From the NCBI GenBank assembly GCA_934401725.1, contig CAKRSS010000012.1, positions 1-43,028 of the forward strand: a DNA stretch of 43,028 nt, in the 5' to 3' direction. Position numbers and translations under genes: made by a program. Of this stretch, positions 8,950-17,704 are shown piece after piece. Origin of the DNA: an uncultured Eubacteriales bacterium (GTDB lineage: Bacteria > Bacillota > Clostridia > Oscillospirales > CAG-272). Numbering within the stretch: position 1 is the first letter of the stretch; every line of letters starts with the position of its first letter. The notes under the pieces were generated by a model, which searched no databases, had not been told where the DNA came from, and was given only the letters and a program-made list of their open reading frames with translations.

Positions 8950-9960
8950 TCACGACATACCGCGCCATACCTTGGGTACAAACAGTGTCTGGAACGTCTC
9001 TATGGCGTATCTGTCTGTCATGCCCGAGATAAAGTCGCAGACACAGCGCCCGGTTCCCTCGGTTTCGATGTCCTTTGTGTAGAGCTCAGGCATTTTTTGG
9101 GGATGCTCCGAATAATATTGAAAAAGACTGATAAGCAGTGCTCGTGCCTTGCCCTCCTCGGACTTGGCTATGGGGTTGCGGTAGACGTTATCAAACAGGA
9201 AATTGCGCAGATCGTTCATAGCATCGCCTATCTCGGGCGTCATTGCAATCTCCGGACGGTCGGCGCTGGCCTCGATGACGGCATTCACCATGGTGTTGAT
9301 GCGCTGCGAATGCGTCTCGCCGAGCGTACGGCGCAGTCGCCGCGGAATGGACTCCTCGGTGAGTATTCCGGCGCGGCAGGCATCGTCAATGTCGTGATTT
9401 ATATAGGCGATGCGATCCGCCAGCTTTATTATGCGCCCCTCGAGCGTCGACGCTGAATTGTCGCCGCTGTGGTTGACGATAGCGTCGCGCACCTCCCAGG
9501 TCAGATTGAGTCCCTGACCGTTCTTCTCCAGCTTGTCCACCACGCGCAGGCTCTGACGGTAGTGGGTGAAGTAGGGCGAATAGCACTCCTGAAGCGCGAA
9601 CTCGCCTGCGTGCCCGAACGGCGTGTGCCCCAGGTCGTGACCGAGCGCCGCAGCCTCGACAAGGTCCTCGTTCAGCCGCAGTGCCCGCGCGATTATGCGG
9701 GCTATCTGACTGACCTCCAGCGTATGCGTCAGCCGCGTGCGGTAATGATCGCCGGCCGGCGCCAGAAACACCTGGGTCTTATTCATCAGGCGGCGGAAGG
9801 ACTGCGAATGAATTATTCTGTCCCGGTCGCGCTGAAACTCGGTGCGGTTCTCGCACGGAACACAAGGGTGCTCGCGCCCGCGGGTGTTCGAGGTCAGAAA
9901 GGCATAGGGAGAGAGCGTTTCCTTTTCGCGCTCGAGAAACAGCTCGCAGATATTGCTCAT
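8950..9960 (-). CDS. dgt: Deoxyguanosinetriphosphate triphosphohydrolase-like protein
   Basis: A 336-aa HD-domain protein of the dGTPase family, which hydrolyses dGTP/dNTPs to the nucleoside and triphosphate. The metal site is visible as H in RTRLTHTLEVS, the HD in AAALGHDLGHTPFGH, and a later aspartate in IIKLADRIAYINHDIDD. The opening FQRDRDRIIHSQSFRRL segment is typical of the short (about 340 aa) clostridial form. It is the first gene of the dgt-dnaG-rpoD cluster, whose order is widely conserved in Clostridia. The SD is atypical (AAAGGCGGGG). An ill-matched promoter may lie in the AT-rich DNA around 9990-10020. Strict dGTP specificity is not assured for this subgroup. Confidence 0.93.
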   Translation of the reverse strand: MSNICELFLEREKETLSPYAFLTSNTRGREHPCVPCENRTEFQRDRDRIIHSQSFRRLMNKTQVFLAPAGDHYRTRLTHTLEVSQIARIIARALRLNEDLVEAAALGHDLGHTPFGHAGEFALQECYSPYFTHYRQSLRVVDKLEKNGQGLNLTWEVRDAIVNHSGDNSASTLEGRIIKLADRIAYINHDIDDACRAGILTEESIPRRLRRTLGETHSQRINTMVNAVIEASADRPEIAMTPEIGDAMNDLRNFLFDNVYRNPIAKSEEGKARALLISLFQYYSEHPQKMPELYTKDIETEGTGRCVCDFISGMTDRYAIETFQTLFVPKVWRGMS

Positions 9961-10135
9961 AACATACCCCGCCTTTCTTTGTTTTTTCCGATTTCAAATA
10001 TAATATACGCAACAAACTGTCATTTTACTTTTTTTATTAACGCTTTTTTTGATTTTCCCATCAAATATTGTCACAATCGGCACGCTTACGCGCCGCGGCA
10101 CCCGGTTCGGCACGGAACGACAGTAAAAATGCGCC

Positions 10136-10182
10136 TCCGACACGCCACTCTGACACTTTATTCGCGTGCGCGGGGCTATAAT
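10136..10182 (+). promoter_or_regulatory. spoIIG-type promoter with long spacer and Spo0A-box-like repeats
   Basis: CTGACA (10150-10155) and TATAAT (10177-10182) are 21 bp apart. This matches the unusually long spacing known for the B. subtilis spoIIG promoter, which needs phosphorylated Spo0A. Two direct repeats, TCCGACA (10136-10142) and TCTGACA (10149-10155), resemble the 0A box TTCGACA read in this orientation. They are 13 bp apart, and the second overlaps the -35. The region 9961-10214 otherwise holds only AT-rich DNA between the divergent dgt and spoIIGA genes. Confidence 0.6.
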
Positions 10183-10214
10183 GGGCATACAGAAGCTCGG
10201 GAGGGGGTGAGACC

Positions 10215-11087
10215 GTGCAGCACGAGGTCTGGGGAGATCTGCTTTTCCTCATAAATTTCAGCATGGACTTTCTCTGTCTGTTTCTGACCGCGCGCCTGCT
10301 GCACAGGCGGCTGCGCCCTATCCCGGCGCTCGGCGCAGCTACCGTCGGCGGGATATACTCGGTCGCGTCGCTGTTTCTCAACGTCGGGAGACTCGGCTCG
10401 CTGCTGATCGACGGCGCGGTGTGCGCGCTTATGTGCTGGCTTGCGTTCATCCGTCGCGGCAGGAGCGGGCGGCAATACCTCGCCGAGGTCGGCGTCTACC
10501 TTGCCTCTGCGATAGCACTCGGCGGGCTCATGACCGTGCTTTTCAACCTGCTCGGCCGCCTGAATCTTCCGACCCGCAGCGGCGGCGACAACATCTCGGC
10601 GTGGCTGTTTCTTCTGCTGGCGCTGGTCAGCGGGCTTGCGGCTTGGCGCGGAACCGGGTTTCTGCGCGGATTGCCCTCGCGCAGCGTATGCGACGTTGAA
10701 ATAACCTTCTGCGGCCGCAGCGTGCTGCTGCACGGCATCACCGACAGCGGAAATCTTCTGCACGACCCGATAACAGGCCGAGCCGTCATCATCACAGACA
10801 CCGAGCGCACGCTGCCCATTCTTCCGCCGGGCGTGCGCGAGGCCGTCGTCTCGGGCAGGCTCGAGCGGCTCGAGGACGTCCCGCAGGGCTACGCCGGGCG
10901 CGTGAGGCTGATACCGGGGACGACGGTTGCCGGGAGCCGTCTGCTTGTGGCGTTGGTACCTGACAAAATAGTCCTGCACTCACCGCGCGGACAGGCGGAG
11001 GTGTGCGCCGTGTTCGCGCCCGCCGCGCTGCCGAGCATGCCGGACGGCTGCACGGCGGTAGTCCCCGGCGAGCTCGGCATAAAATGA
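10215..11087 (+). CDS. spoIIGA: Sporulation sigma-E processing peptidase SpoIIGA
   Basis: This 290-aa membrane aspartic protease cleaves the pro-sequence of sigma-E at the sporulation septum. The first 150 residues contain about five hydrophobic segments. The C-terminal cytosolic half carries the single protease signature DSGNLLHDPITG, with catalytic D177. The start is the GTG at 10215, with GGGAGGGGG ending eight to nine bases upstream. sigE follows after 29 bp, so protease and substrate share a transcript as in other spore formers. The promoter upstream has the long-spacer form expected for Spo0A control. Fully diagnostic by motif and neighbour. Confidence 0.95.
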   Translation: MQHEVWGDLLFLINFSMDFLCLFLTARLLHRRLRPIPALGAATVGGIYSVASLFLNVGRLGSLLIDGAVCALMCWLAFIRRGRSGRQYLAEVGVYLASAIALGGLMTVLFNLLGRLNLPTRSGGDNISAWLFLLLALVSGLAAWRGTGFLRGLPSRSVCDVEITFCGRSVLLHGITDSGNLLHDPITGRAVIITDTERTLPILPPGVREAVVSGRLERLEDVPQGYAGRVRLIPGTTVAGSRLLVALVPDKIVLHSPRGQAEVCAVFAPAALPSMPDGCTAVVPGELGIK

Positions 11088-11116
11088 AAAAATAACGACT
11101 ATGAGAGGCAAAAATT

Positions 11117-11821
11117 ATGAAAGGCATATTCAAATCCATCCGTCTCTTTATTCTTCGGCTGCTGTGCCGCCGGAGCGGCGTCTTTTACATAAACGGCCCT
11201 GAAACGCTCCCCGCCCCGCTCTCGCGCGAGGAGGAGGCCGACGCGATAAGCCGCATCGAGTGCGACGAGGGCGCCCGCTGCACGCTCATCGAGCACAATC
11301 TGCGGCTGGTCGTCTACATTGCGAAGCGCTTCGAGAACACGGGAACTGGGCTTGAGGACCTCATCTCAATCGGCACCATGGGGCTCATCAAGGCAATCAA
11401 CACCTTCAAGTCAGACAAAAACATAAAGCTCGCCACCTACGCCTCACGCTGTATCGAAAACGAGATACTAATGTACATACGCAAAAGCGGCAACGCCCGC
11501 TCCGAAATCTCGATTGACGAGCCGCTCAACATCGACTGGGACGGCAACGAGCTTCTGCTCTCCGACATACTCGGCAGCGAGGAGGACGAGGTGTCCTACG
11601 AGCTTGGTCGCCGTGAGGAGCGCGAGGCAGTGCGGCGGGCGGTCGCCTCGCTCGGAGAGCGCGAGCGGCTGATAATCGAGCTGCGCTACGGCCTCGACGG
11701 CAGAAAAGAAATGACCCAAAAGGAGGTTGCCGACCTTTTGGGTATTTCGCAATCTTATATTTCGCGTCTTGAAAAGCGCATTCTCGAGCGCATGAAGCAC
11801 GACATGCTCGACCTGATCTAA
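11117..11821 (+). CDS. sigE: RNA polymerase sporulation sigma factor SigE (mother cell, early)
   Basis: A 234-aa pro-sigma-E. The first 22-23 residues are a basic/hydrophobic pro-sequence ending before FYINGPE, a little shorter than the 27 residues in B. subtilis. Region 2 is almost identical to family members (NLRLVVYIAKRFENTG, DLISIGTMGLIKAINTF, LATYASRCIENEILMY), followed by SIDEPLNIDWDGNELLLSD. Region 4 ends ISQSYISRLEKRI. GAGAGG precedes the ATG. In many Clostridia sigG follows directly. Here the next gene is the convergent yigZ, so sigG must lie elsewhere. Confidence 0.96.
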   Translation: MKGIFKSIRLFILRLLCRRSGVFYINGPETLPAPLSREEEADAISRIECDEGARCTLIEHNLRLVVYIAKRFENTGTGLEDLISIGTMGLIKAINTFKSDKNIKLATYASRCIENEILMYIRKSGNARSEISIDEPLNIDWDGNELLLSDILGSEEDEVSYELGRREEREAVRRAVASLGERERLIIELRYGLDGRKEMTQKEVADLLGISQSYISRLEKRILERMKHDMLDLI

Positions 11822-11830
11822 GCACGCAGG

Positions 11831-12457
11831 CTATTTTGCCGCGTGGTCAAACCGCTCGCCGGTCACGGTGGGGCGACGCCCGGCGCATATCTCGCCGAGC
11901 CGCGCCGCAAGCGACTCAGCCGCGCTGTGGTGCACGGCAAAGCGCACATGCACCGTCTCGGCGTAGTCGACGCCGTCGGTCAGCGCACCGGCGCGCCCGA
12001 GCTCAAACGAGACGCGCTGATAATCAGAATAAGAGCATTCGATGGCCATCTCAACAAAGCGGTCATAGCTGACGATCCCGGCGTCCGCGATGGCGGCGGC
12101 CGCCGCCTTGGTGTAAGCGCGCAGAAGCCCGCCCGTGCCGAGCAGTATCCCGCCGAAATAGCGCGTGACAACAACGCACGCATCCTCCACGCCAGACTTG
12201 CGTATGCAGTCGAGCACGGGCAGACCGGCGCTTCCCTGCGGCTCGCCGTCGTCGGAATACTTCACCGCGCCGCCGCGCAGGACGTAGGCAAAAACATGAT
12301 GCCTCGCGTCGTGGTACTGCGCCCTGACGCCGCGAACGTGCACCATAGCCTGCTCCTCATTCTCGGCGTGCACTGCCTGACCTATGAAAAGCGAACGTTT
12401 TTCCTCGTATTCCCCGCGCCCGGCGTCGCCGATTGTGGTGTATATTTCAGAGGCCAT
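11831..12457 (-). CDS. yigZ: YigZ/IMPACT (UPF0029) family protein
   Basis: A 208-aa two-domain protein. Residues 1-120 are the UPF0029/IMPACT fold, with KRSLFIGQA, the HHVFAYVLRG histidines, YSDDGEPQGSAG and TRYFGGILLGTGGL. The C-terminal part is the ferredoxin-like DUF1949 domain. Its relatives bind nucleic acid or ribosomes, but the bacterial role is not settled. It follows hflX by only three bases on the same strand, so the two are co-transcribed; HflX is itself ribosome-associated. It ends 10 bp from the convergent sigE stop, with no clear hairpin between. Confidence 0.93.
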   Translation of the reverse strand: MASEIYTTIGDAGRGEYEEKRSLFIGQAVHAENEEQAMVHVRGVRAQYHDARHHVFAYVLRGGAVKYSDDGEPQGSAGLPVLDCIRKSGVEDACVVVTRYFGGILLGTGGLLRAYTKAAAAAIADAGIVSYDRFVEMAIECSYSDYQRVSFELGRAGALTDGVDYAETVHVRFAVHHSAAESLAARLGEICAGRRPTVTGERFDHAAK

Positions 12458-12460
12458 ATC

Positions 12461-13717
12461 CTAAACCTCGTACTCGCGCAGTCTGCCGCGCGTGCGGGCG
12501 TCGACGACAGCCGTCACGCGGCAGCCGTCGCCCTCGTACTCACAGCTCTCGACCGTCGCCTCGCGGTAAAGCTGGCTGACAACGCCCTGCGCCGAGTGCG
12601 GAAACATATAGTTCACCCGGCTTTTGCCCGCCTGAACCAGCTGCTCCAGCCGCTCGACGAATGCGTCGACGCCCTGCCCCGTTGCCGCGGAAATCCAGAC
12701 CGCCGACTGAACGCTCTCGCCCGTTCTCAAAACCTCGGCAGCACCGCGGTCGCACTTGTTGAAGACGTACAGCGTAGGCTTGTCGGCAGCGCCGAGGTCT
12801 GTCAGAATCTGCTCCGTGACCTCGAGCTGCTCGCGGCATTCGGGGTCTGACGCGTCAATAATTATCAGCAATATGTCGGCGCAGACGGCCTCGTCGAGCG
12901 TCGACTTGAACGCCTCGACCAGGTGATGCGGCAGCTTGCGGATAAAGCCGACGGTGTCCGTCAGCAGAATCTGCTCGCCGCAGGGCAGCGTGAAGCGGCG
13001 CGTGGTCGGGTCGAGCGTTGCGAACAGCTTGTCCTCGGCGAGAATGCCCGCGTCGGTCAGTCTGTTGAGCAGCGTCGACTTGCCCGCGTTGGTGTAGCCG
13101 ACAATCGCCACCTTTTTCATACCGCTGCGCTCGCGTGAGGTACGCATGGTGCGGCGGTTTTTCTCGAGCCGCGCGAGCTCCTCCTCGAGCGCGTCAATGC
13201 GGCGCTTCATGTGCCTCCGGTCAGACTCCAGCTTGCTCTCGCCGGGGCCGCGCGTGCCGATTCCGCCGCCAAGCCGCGACATGTCCTTGCCGTGGCCCGA
13301 AAGGCGTGGCGCGGAATACTTCAGCTGCGCCAGCTCGACCTGCAATTTTCCCTCACCCGTTGTTGCGTGCAGGGCAAATATGTCGAGAATGAGCATGGAG
13401 CGGTCAATGACGCGCACGCCGTCTCCGAGTCCGTCCTCGATATTGCGTATCTGTGACGGCGACAGCTCGCAGTCAAAAACCGCAAGCTCGGCCTCCTGTG
13501 CGCGGCACATCTCGGCGAGCTCGCCGAGCTTGCCGCTTCCGATATACGTCGCGGGCTCGGGATTGTCGCGCACCTGTATCATTTTGGCGGCGCATCGGCC
13601 TCCGGCAGTGTCAAGCAAGCGCTCAAGCTCGCACAGCGATCTCTCGGCCGCCTCCGCCTCGCGCGTTGACGACGCCAGTGCAACCAGCACCGCACTCGTT
13701 ATTTCGATATTTTCCAT
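12461..13717 (-). CDS. hflX: GTPase HflX
   Basis: A 418-aa ribosome-associated GTPase, known in other bacteria to split or rescue stalled 70S ribosomes under stress. The N-terminal HflX domain includes DCELSPSQIRNIE and LDIFALHATTGEGKLQVELAQL. A coiled-coil linker follows, and GGIGTRGPGESKLE marks the family. The G domain has G1 GYTNAGKST, a switch I threonine in TTRR, G3 DTVGF and G4 NKCD. The start is the ATG at 13717, ten bases after GAGGAG. An in-frame GTG 18 bases further upstream would put the SD inside the gene. It is followed by yigZ after three bases. Confidence 0.95.
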   Translation of the reverse strand: MENIEITSAVLVALASSTREAEAAERSLCELERLLDTAGGRCAAKMIQVRDNPEPATYIGSGKLGELAEMCRAQEAELAVFDCELSPSQIRNIEDGLGDGVRVIDRSMLILDIFALHATTGEGKLQVELAQLKYSAPRLSGHGKDMSRLGGGIGTRGPGESKLESDRRHMKRRIDALEEELARLEKNRRTMRTSRERSGMKKVAIVGYTNAGKSTLLNRLTDAGILAEDKLFATLDPTTRRFTLPCGEQILLTDTVGFIRKLPHHLVEAFKSTLDEAVCADILLIIIDASDPECREQLEVTEQILTDLGAADKPTLYVFNKCDRGAAEVLRTGESVQSAVWISAATGQGVDAFVERLEQLVQAGKSRVNYMFPHSAQGVVSQLYREATVESCEYEGDGCRVTAVVDARTRGRLREYEV

Positions 13718-13745
13718 ATAGTTAAGTCTCCTCACTCACAAAAAG

Positions 13746-13786
13746 AGGCAAGTAATGCACACCACGAATGGCGACATTGCTTGCCT
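13746..13786 (-). terminator. Terminator of rpmE
   Basis: AGGCAAGTAATG (13746-13757) pairs with CATTGCTTGCCT (13775-13786) except for one G-U pair. On the minus strand the stem is followed by CTTTTTG. It lies directly downstream of the L31 gene and upstream of hflX, so hflX is a separate unit. Confidence 0.8.
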
Positions 13787-13800
13787 GCATTTTTTCGGTT

Positions 13801-14010
13801 TTATTTCCCGCTCGTCTCGAGTCTCTTCTTGAACTTATCGACACGTCCGCCGGAATCCACGAATTTCTGCTTACCCGTGAAGAAGGGATGGCACTTGGAG
13901 CAGATATCAACTCTGATCTCTCCGCCCTTGGTGGATCTGGTCTTCACAGTTTCGCCGCAAGCACATCTGATTACGGTCTCTTCGTACTGGGGATGGATAC
14001 CTTCCTTCAT
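13801..14010 (-). CDS. rpmE: 50S ribosomal protein L31 (zinc-binding type)
   Basis: A 69-aa ribosomal protein with the bacterial L31 pattern KEGIHPQY at the start and CHPFFTGKQKFVDS(G)GRVDKF near the end. C16 and C18 plus C37 and C40 form the zinc site, so this is the C+ (zinc-replete) paralogue; no zinc-free version is in the window. It is monocistronic, with its own promoter and terminator. Confidence 0.97.
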   Translation of the reverse strand: MKEGIHPQYEETVIRCACGETVKTRSTKGGEIRVDICSKCHPFFTGKQKFVDSGGRVDKFKKRLETSGK

Positions 14011-14062
14011 TTTTTAACACCTCGCTTTACGGTAAAATGACTATAACACACATTACCAAAGA

Positions 14063-14091
14063 ATTATATCATACATCTTGGACTTTTGCAA
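14063..14091 (-). promoter_or_regulatory. Sigma-A promoter of rpmE
   Basis: On the minus strand TTGCAA (14086-14091), 17 bp and TATAAT (14063-14068). The leader to the ATG is about 45 bases and shows no strong structure. Confidence 0.7.
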
Positions 14092-14123
14092 TAGTTTTTT
14101 TAAATTTTTTTGAGTTCCCGACG

Positions 14124-15395
14124 TTATTTCAATATCCGGCGCGCTTCGATGTAGTAACGCTTGTCCTCGGCGTGCCCCATTGAGAAGGTTTTGCGCGGCA
14201 GCGCGCCGTCAAGCTCGACTGCCCGGAACAGCCCGGACTTGGCCATTCCGTCGAAAAGCAACCCCACGCAGCCGCCCTTGGCAAGCGCTGCGACATTGTC
14301 CTCGCCGTGAATATAGTCAACCTCACACTCCGGGTGCGCGGCGGCAAGCCCGTCAAGAAAGCTCTGCACCGTGCCGACGGTAAGGCTTGATACCGGATGC
14401 TCGCAGACAAGCTCGCCACGGACGTCGTCGTAGCAGTATCTTATAGTCTGCGGCGCTTCCCCTCCCTCAAGCGAGCGCAGATATGCGTCAAGCCCGGCGA
14501 TAAGCGCGCGCGGTTCAATGCCTGTGACAGTGCGGTAAATGGGCTCGAAATCGAGCGCGTCGTCGTGAATGTTGACAAGCTCGGCTAGCGCGTAGCGCGC
14601 CGGATGTGCGGCGGCCTCCTCGGCGCCGATTCGCGCCTTGAGGCTTTCGTAAACCGTCTTGGCCGTTGCCAGCGAGTGGTTACCGTCGCCGACTGCGATG
14701 GTCAGCCCGCCCTCGCCCGAGAGCGCCGACACTGCCGCGGTCAGCTCATCCGCACGCGAGCCGTCGACGAACCAGCCGCGCACGTGTCCGCCGCCCGCCA
14801 TGAGATCAAAATCGTAGGCCGGGCGAAGCACGCCGCGCTCATCCGCGAGCGGCTCGATGACAGACTTCTCCGGGTCGTCGATAAGCAGCATGATGTGCGG
14901 CAGCTCGATGGACGCGCTCTCGCGTATGCGCACGCGCGGAGGTATGCGCTCAGGAACCGTCCCCTCGGTGGCACGCACCGGCGTGAGTGCGCCGCGGTGC
15001 CAGTCATAGCACTCGAGGTCGACCGCGCCGACAAGCCCGCGCCGCACCCGTCCGTCGGACTGCGTGCGCTCGAGGTATATGTAGGTCTGCGGGTGCTCGT
15101 GCAGCACGCCGCAGAGGTATTCCGTCATGTGCCGCGATATTTCCGGCAGCAGCTCGTCCTGGCGCGAGAGGTATGCCTCGGGGAGAATCAGGTCAAGCGT
15201 CGAGGGCGCGTCCCCGACAAAGCGGCGAACCGCCTCCCAGTATTCCGGCTGGCTCGTGAACTGGTCGCACGCGACGACAGCCCAGCGTTCACCATCCGTA
15301 TGGCTGAAATCCGGCAGCAGTATGTCCGCCGGGACAAAACATGGCTTCATAATTACGGGTTTACCGGTCACAACGGCGAATTTTCCGCGGCACAC
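14124..15395 (-). CDS. DUF1015 family protein
   Basis: A protein of about 420 aa matching DUF1015, a widespread family without a settled function. Recognisable parts are the ADILLPDF and VVACDQFTSQPEYW segments near the start, DGNHSLATAK in the middle, and DYIHGEDNVA near the end. No signal peptide or membrane segment is evident, so it is probably cytoplasmic. The start is uncertain. The GTG at 15395 has GAAAGGA five bases upstream. The ATG at 15350 sits at the usual beginning of the family (MKPCFVPADILLP) but lacks an SD. It is divergent from the ABC exporter and has no functionally linked neighbour. Confidence 0.85.
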   Translation of the reverse strand: MCRGKFAVVTGKPVIMKPCFVPADILLPDFSHTDGERWAVVACDQFTSQPEYWEAVRRFVGDAPSTLDLILPEAYLSRQDELLPEISRHMTEYLCGVLHEHPQTYIYLERTQSDGRVRRGLVGAVDLECYDWHRGALTPVRATEGTVPERIPPRVRIRESASIELPHIMLLIDDPEKSVIEPLADERGVLRPAYDFDLMAGGGHVRGWFVDGSRADELTAAVSALSGEGGLTIAVGDGNHSLATAKTVYESLKARIGAEEAAAHPARYALAELVNIHDDALDFEPIYRTVTGIEPRALIAGLDAYLRSLEGGEAPQTIRYCYDDVRGELVCEHPVSSLTVGTVQSFLDGLAAAHPECEVDYIHGEDNVAALAKGGCVGLLFDGMAKSGLFRAVELDGALPRKTFSMGHAEDKRYYIEARRILK

Positions 15396-15467
15396 CGGCG
15401 TCCTTTCATTTTTTCTTAATTTTACACCATATTGCAGAAAAAATCAATATGTTTTTTCTTCAATATG

Positions 15468-15497
15468 GTTGCATACGCAACTAATATATGATATAAT
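15468..15497 (+). promoter_or_regulatory. Sigma-A promoter with MarR-like operator over the -35
   Basis: TTGCAT (15469-15474), 17 bp and TATAAT (15492-15497) precede the ABC exporter. The -35 is embedded in the inverted repeat GTTGC-ATAC-GCAAC (15468-15481). A dyad of this type is often bound by MarR-family repressors of efflux genes. No MarR gene lies in the window, so the regulator would act in trans. Confidence 0.65.
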
Positions 15498-15539
15498 GTG
15501 TGTCAGTAACAAAATACACGAGAAAAGAAGGGATAGTTT

Positions 15540-17609
15540 ATGATGGGACCTCCCCCTATGGGCCCTGGCGAATCAAAATATGAGCGCGTCGCGCCGCCGA
15601 CCGGCATCGGTGACCTGCCGCGGTATCTGCGCGAGCTGCTCGGCGGCTTTTTCTACCGGCTGTTCTACATCTTCGGCCTTGTCTGGAAGGCGGGACCGTG
15701 GATACTGTTCATGATGTGCTTCATCGCGCTGTTTGAAGGTGTGATGCCCGTCGTCGGATCGCTCATCTCAAAGAACATACTGAACCAGCTGCAAACCGAC
15801 TATCAGCTGTCGACCGGCGGCGAGTCGCTTTCGGAGTTTATCGGCTCGTCCGTTTTCGTGCTGCTGATAATTCTGTTTTCCTACCGCATACTCTACCGCG
15901 TCATAATCCGCATTTCCAACGCCGTGACGCGAATTGCCGGTGAGAAGGTGGTGCGCTACGTCAAGCTCGAGATAATGAACAAGGCCAAGACTCTCGACCT
16001 CGCCTCCTTCGACATTCCCGACTTTTACGAGAAGCTCGAGAACGCCAACCGCGAGGCCGGCAACCGCCCCATTTCAATACTCAGCTCAACGTTTTCGGTC
16101 GTCAGCACAACCATCAGCCTCGTCAGCTTCATTGTTATACTTGCGACCGCGCCGGGCATGTGGTGGACGGCCATAGTCATCGCCGCGATGGCTGCGCCGT
16201 CGGCGGTCATCAACTTCATATACCGCAAAAAGAACTTTAACTACATGCGTTTCCGCTCCAAGGATCGCCGCCAGATGAACTACTACTCCGGCCTGCTCGT
16301 CAACAAGGACATGGTCAAGGAAATCCGCATGTACGACCTTTCCGACACCTTCATCGAGCGCTACGACAACGTTTTCTCGCACTACTACGCAGGCCTGCGC
16401 CGCCTGATACTTGAGGAAAGCGTGTGGCACGTCGTCATCGCCGTCATCTCTGCGCTGACAAACTGCTTCTGCTACGCTATGATAGCGCTCGGTGTGTTCC
16501 GCGGGCTGTTCAAAATCGGTGACTACTCGCTCTACACCGGAGCGCTGTCCAGCATTGCGAACAACGTGACCTCGCTCATCTCCATCTCCGCTACCATTTA
16601 TGAGGGCACTCTGTTCATAGACAACCTCATCGCGTTCATGAAGGAAAAGCAGACCGTCGTACCTATAAAATCCGAGCCGGAGCCGGTCGCGCACAACGTG
16701 CCGCACACCATCGTTTTCGACAACGTCAGCTTTGCCTACCCCGGCACCGAGCGCATGGTGCTCAAAAATATCAACCTGACGCTGCGTCCGGGTGAGACGG
16801 TGGTGCTGGTCGGCCTCAACGGCGCGGGTAAGACCACGCTCATCAAGCTGCTCACCCGTCTCTACGACCCGACCGAGGGGCGCATTCTGCTCGACGGGCG
16901 CGACATACGCGAGTACGACATAAAGCAGCTTTACAGCATGTTCGGAATCATATTCCAGGACTTCGGCAAGTACGCCGTCAGCGTCACGGACAACATTCAT
17001 TTCGGCGACATTTCGAAGCCCATTGACCCCGAGGAGATACGCGAGGCCGCCGTGCAAAGCGCGGCTGACGAGTACATATCACACCTTCCGAACGGCTATG
17101 ACACGCCGCTCATGCGTATTTTCGAGCAAAACGGAATCGAGCTGTCAGGCGGTCAGTGGCAGAAGCTGGCCATCGCGCGTGCCTTTTACAGCGACTCCGA
17201 CATTCTCATTCTCGACGAACCGACCGCCGCGCTCGACCCCATGGCGGAACAGGAAATATTCAATCAGTTCGACCGGCTGCGCAAGGACAAAACGACCATT
17301 TTCGTCTCGCACCGACTCTCAAGCGCCACGGTGGCGTCCAAGATCGTCGTGCTTGAATACGGTCAGATTATCGAGGAAGGCGACCACAGGCAGCTGATGG
17401 AAAAGCGCGGCCGCTATTACGAGCTGTTCTCGACCCAGGCTCGCCGTTACCTCGGCGAGAACGAAAACGGCGAGCTCGGCCACAGCGAGGAGCTATTCCG
17501 CCGCCCCGACGGCAACGGCGCGCAGGACGGAAGCGGCACTCCCGGCAGTCGCACTGCCCCGCCCCGCCGGAGCAGACCGCCGCGCGACGATTCTCCGCGT
17601 CCGGAATAA
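15540..17609 (+). CDS. ABC exporter, fused permease and ATPase
   Basis: A 689-aa half-transporter that should act as a homodimer or with a partner half. After a Pro/Gly-rich start come about six membrane helices (residues 40-350). The nucleotide-binding domain carries Walker A GLNGAGKTT (from residue 425), signature LSGGQ (from 535) and Walker B ILILDEPT (about 554-561). The last 40 residues are a polar, Pro/Arg/Gly-rich tail, unusual for the family and perhaps disordered. AAGGGA precedes the ATG doublet. It is monocistronic, with a promoter overlapped by a MarR-like dyad and two hairpins downstream. That context suggests inducible efflux of a small toxic compound, lipid or peptide; the substrate is not readable. 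Confidence 0.9.
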   Translation: MMGPPPMGPGESKYERVAPPTGIGDLPRYLRELLGGFFYRLFYIFGLVWKAGPWILFMMCFIALFEGVMPVVGSLISKNILNQLQTDYQLSTGGESLSEFIGSSVFVLLIILFSYRILYRVIIRISNAVTRIAGEKVVRYVKLEIMNKAKTLDLASFDIPDFYEKLENANREAGNRPISILSSTFSVVSTTISLVSFIVILATAPGMWWTAIVIAAMAAPSAVINFIYRKKNFNYMRFRSKDRRQMNYYSGLLVNKDMVKEIRMYDLSDTFIERYDNVFSHYYAGLRRLILEESVWHVVIAVISALTNCFCYAMIALGVFRGLFKIGDYSLYTGALSSIANNVTSLISISATIYEGTLFIDNLIAFMKEKQTVVPIKSEPEPVAHNVPHTIVFDNVSFAYPGTERMVLKNINLTLRPGETVVLVGLNGAGKTTLIKLLTRLYDPTEGRILLDGRDIREYDIKQLYSMFGIIFQDFGKYAVSVTDNIHFGDISKPIDPEEIREAAVQSAADEYISHLPNGYDTPLMRIFEQNGIELSGGQWQKLAIARAFYSDSDILILDEPTAALDPMAEQEIFNQFDRLRKDKTTIFVSHRLSSATVASKIVVLEYGQIIEEGDHRQLMEKRGRYYELFSTQARRYLGENENGELGHSEELFRRPDGNGAQDGSGTPGSRTAPPRRSRPPRDDSPRPE

Positions 17610-17622
17610 AAATATAAGCTTA

Positions 17623-17702
17623 AAGCATCACCGCGCAATTGCACCATCGGAATTACGCGGTGAAGCTTAAAATGGCGTCCGAACGGACGCCATTTTAAGC
17701 TT
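17623..17702. terminator. Two adjacent hairpins between convergent genes, probable bidirectional terminator
   Basis: The first hairpin pairs 17623-17640 with 17651-17668, with two mismatches. The second is nearly perfect: 19 bases at 17663-17681 pair with 17684-17702 around a tiny loop, ending in AAGCTT at both sides. The AAGCTT at 17663-17668 belongs to both stems, so they are alternative structures. They lie in the 95 bp between the ABC exporter and the convergent acyltransferase. Confidence 0.7.
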
Positions 17703-17704
17703 GT

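Noticed and set aside
11822..11830. A sigG gene following sigE
   Set aside because: The next gene is the convergent yigZ. No SigG signature occurs anywhere in the window.
16086..17057. A 323-codon minus-strand open frame opposite the ABC exporter
   Set aside because: It lies wholly within the exporter's transmembrane and ATPase coding sequence, with no SD and no recognisable domain.
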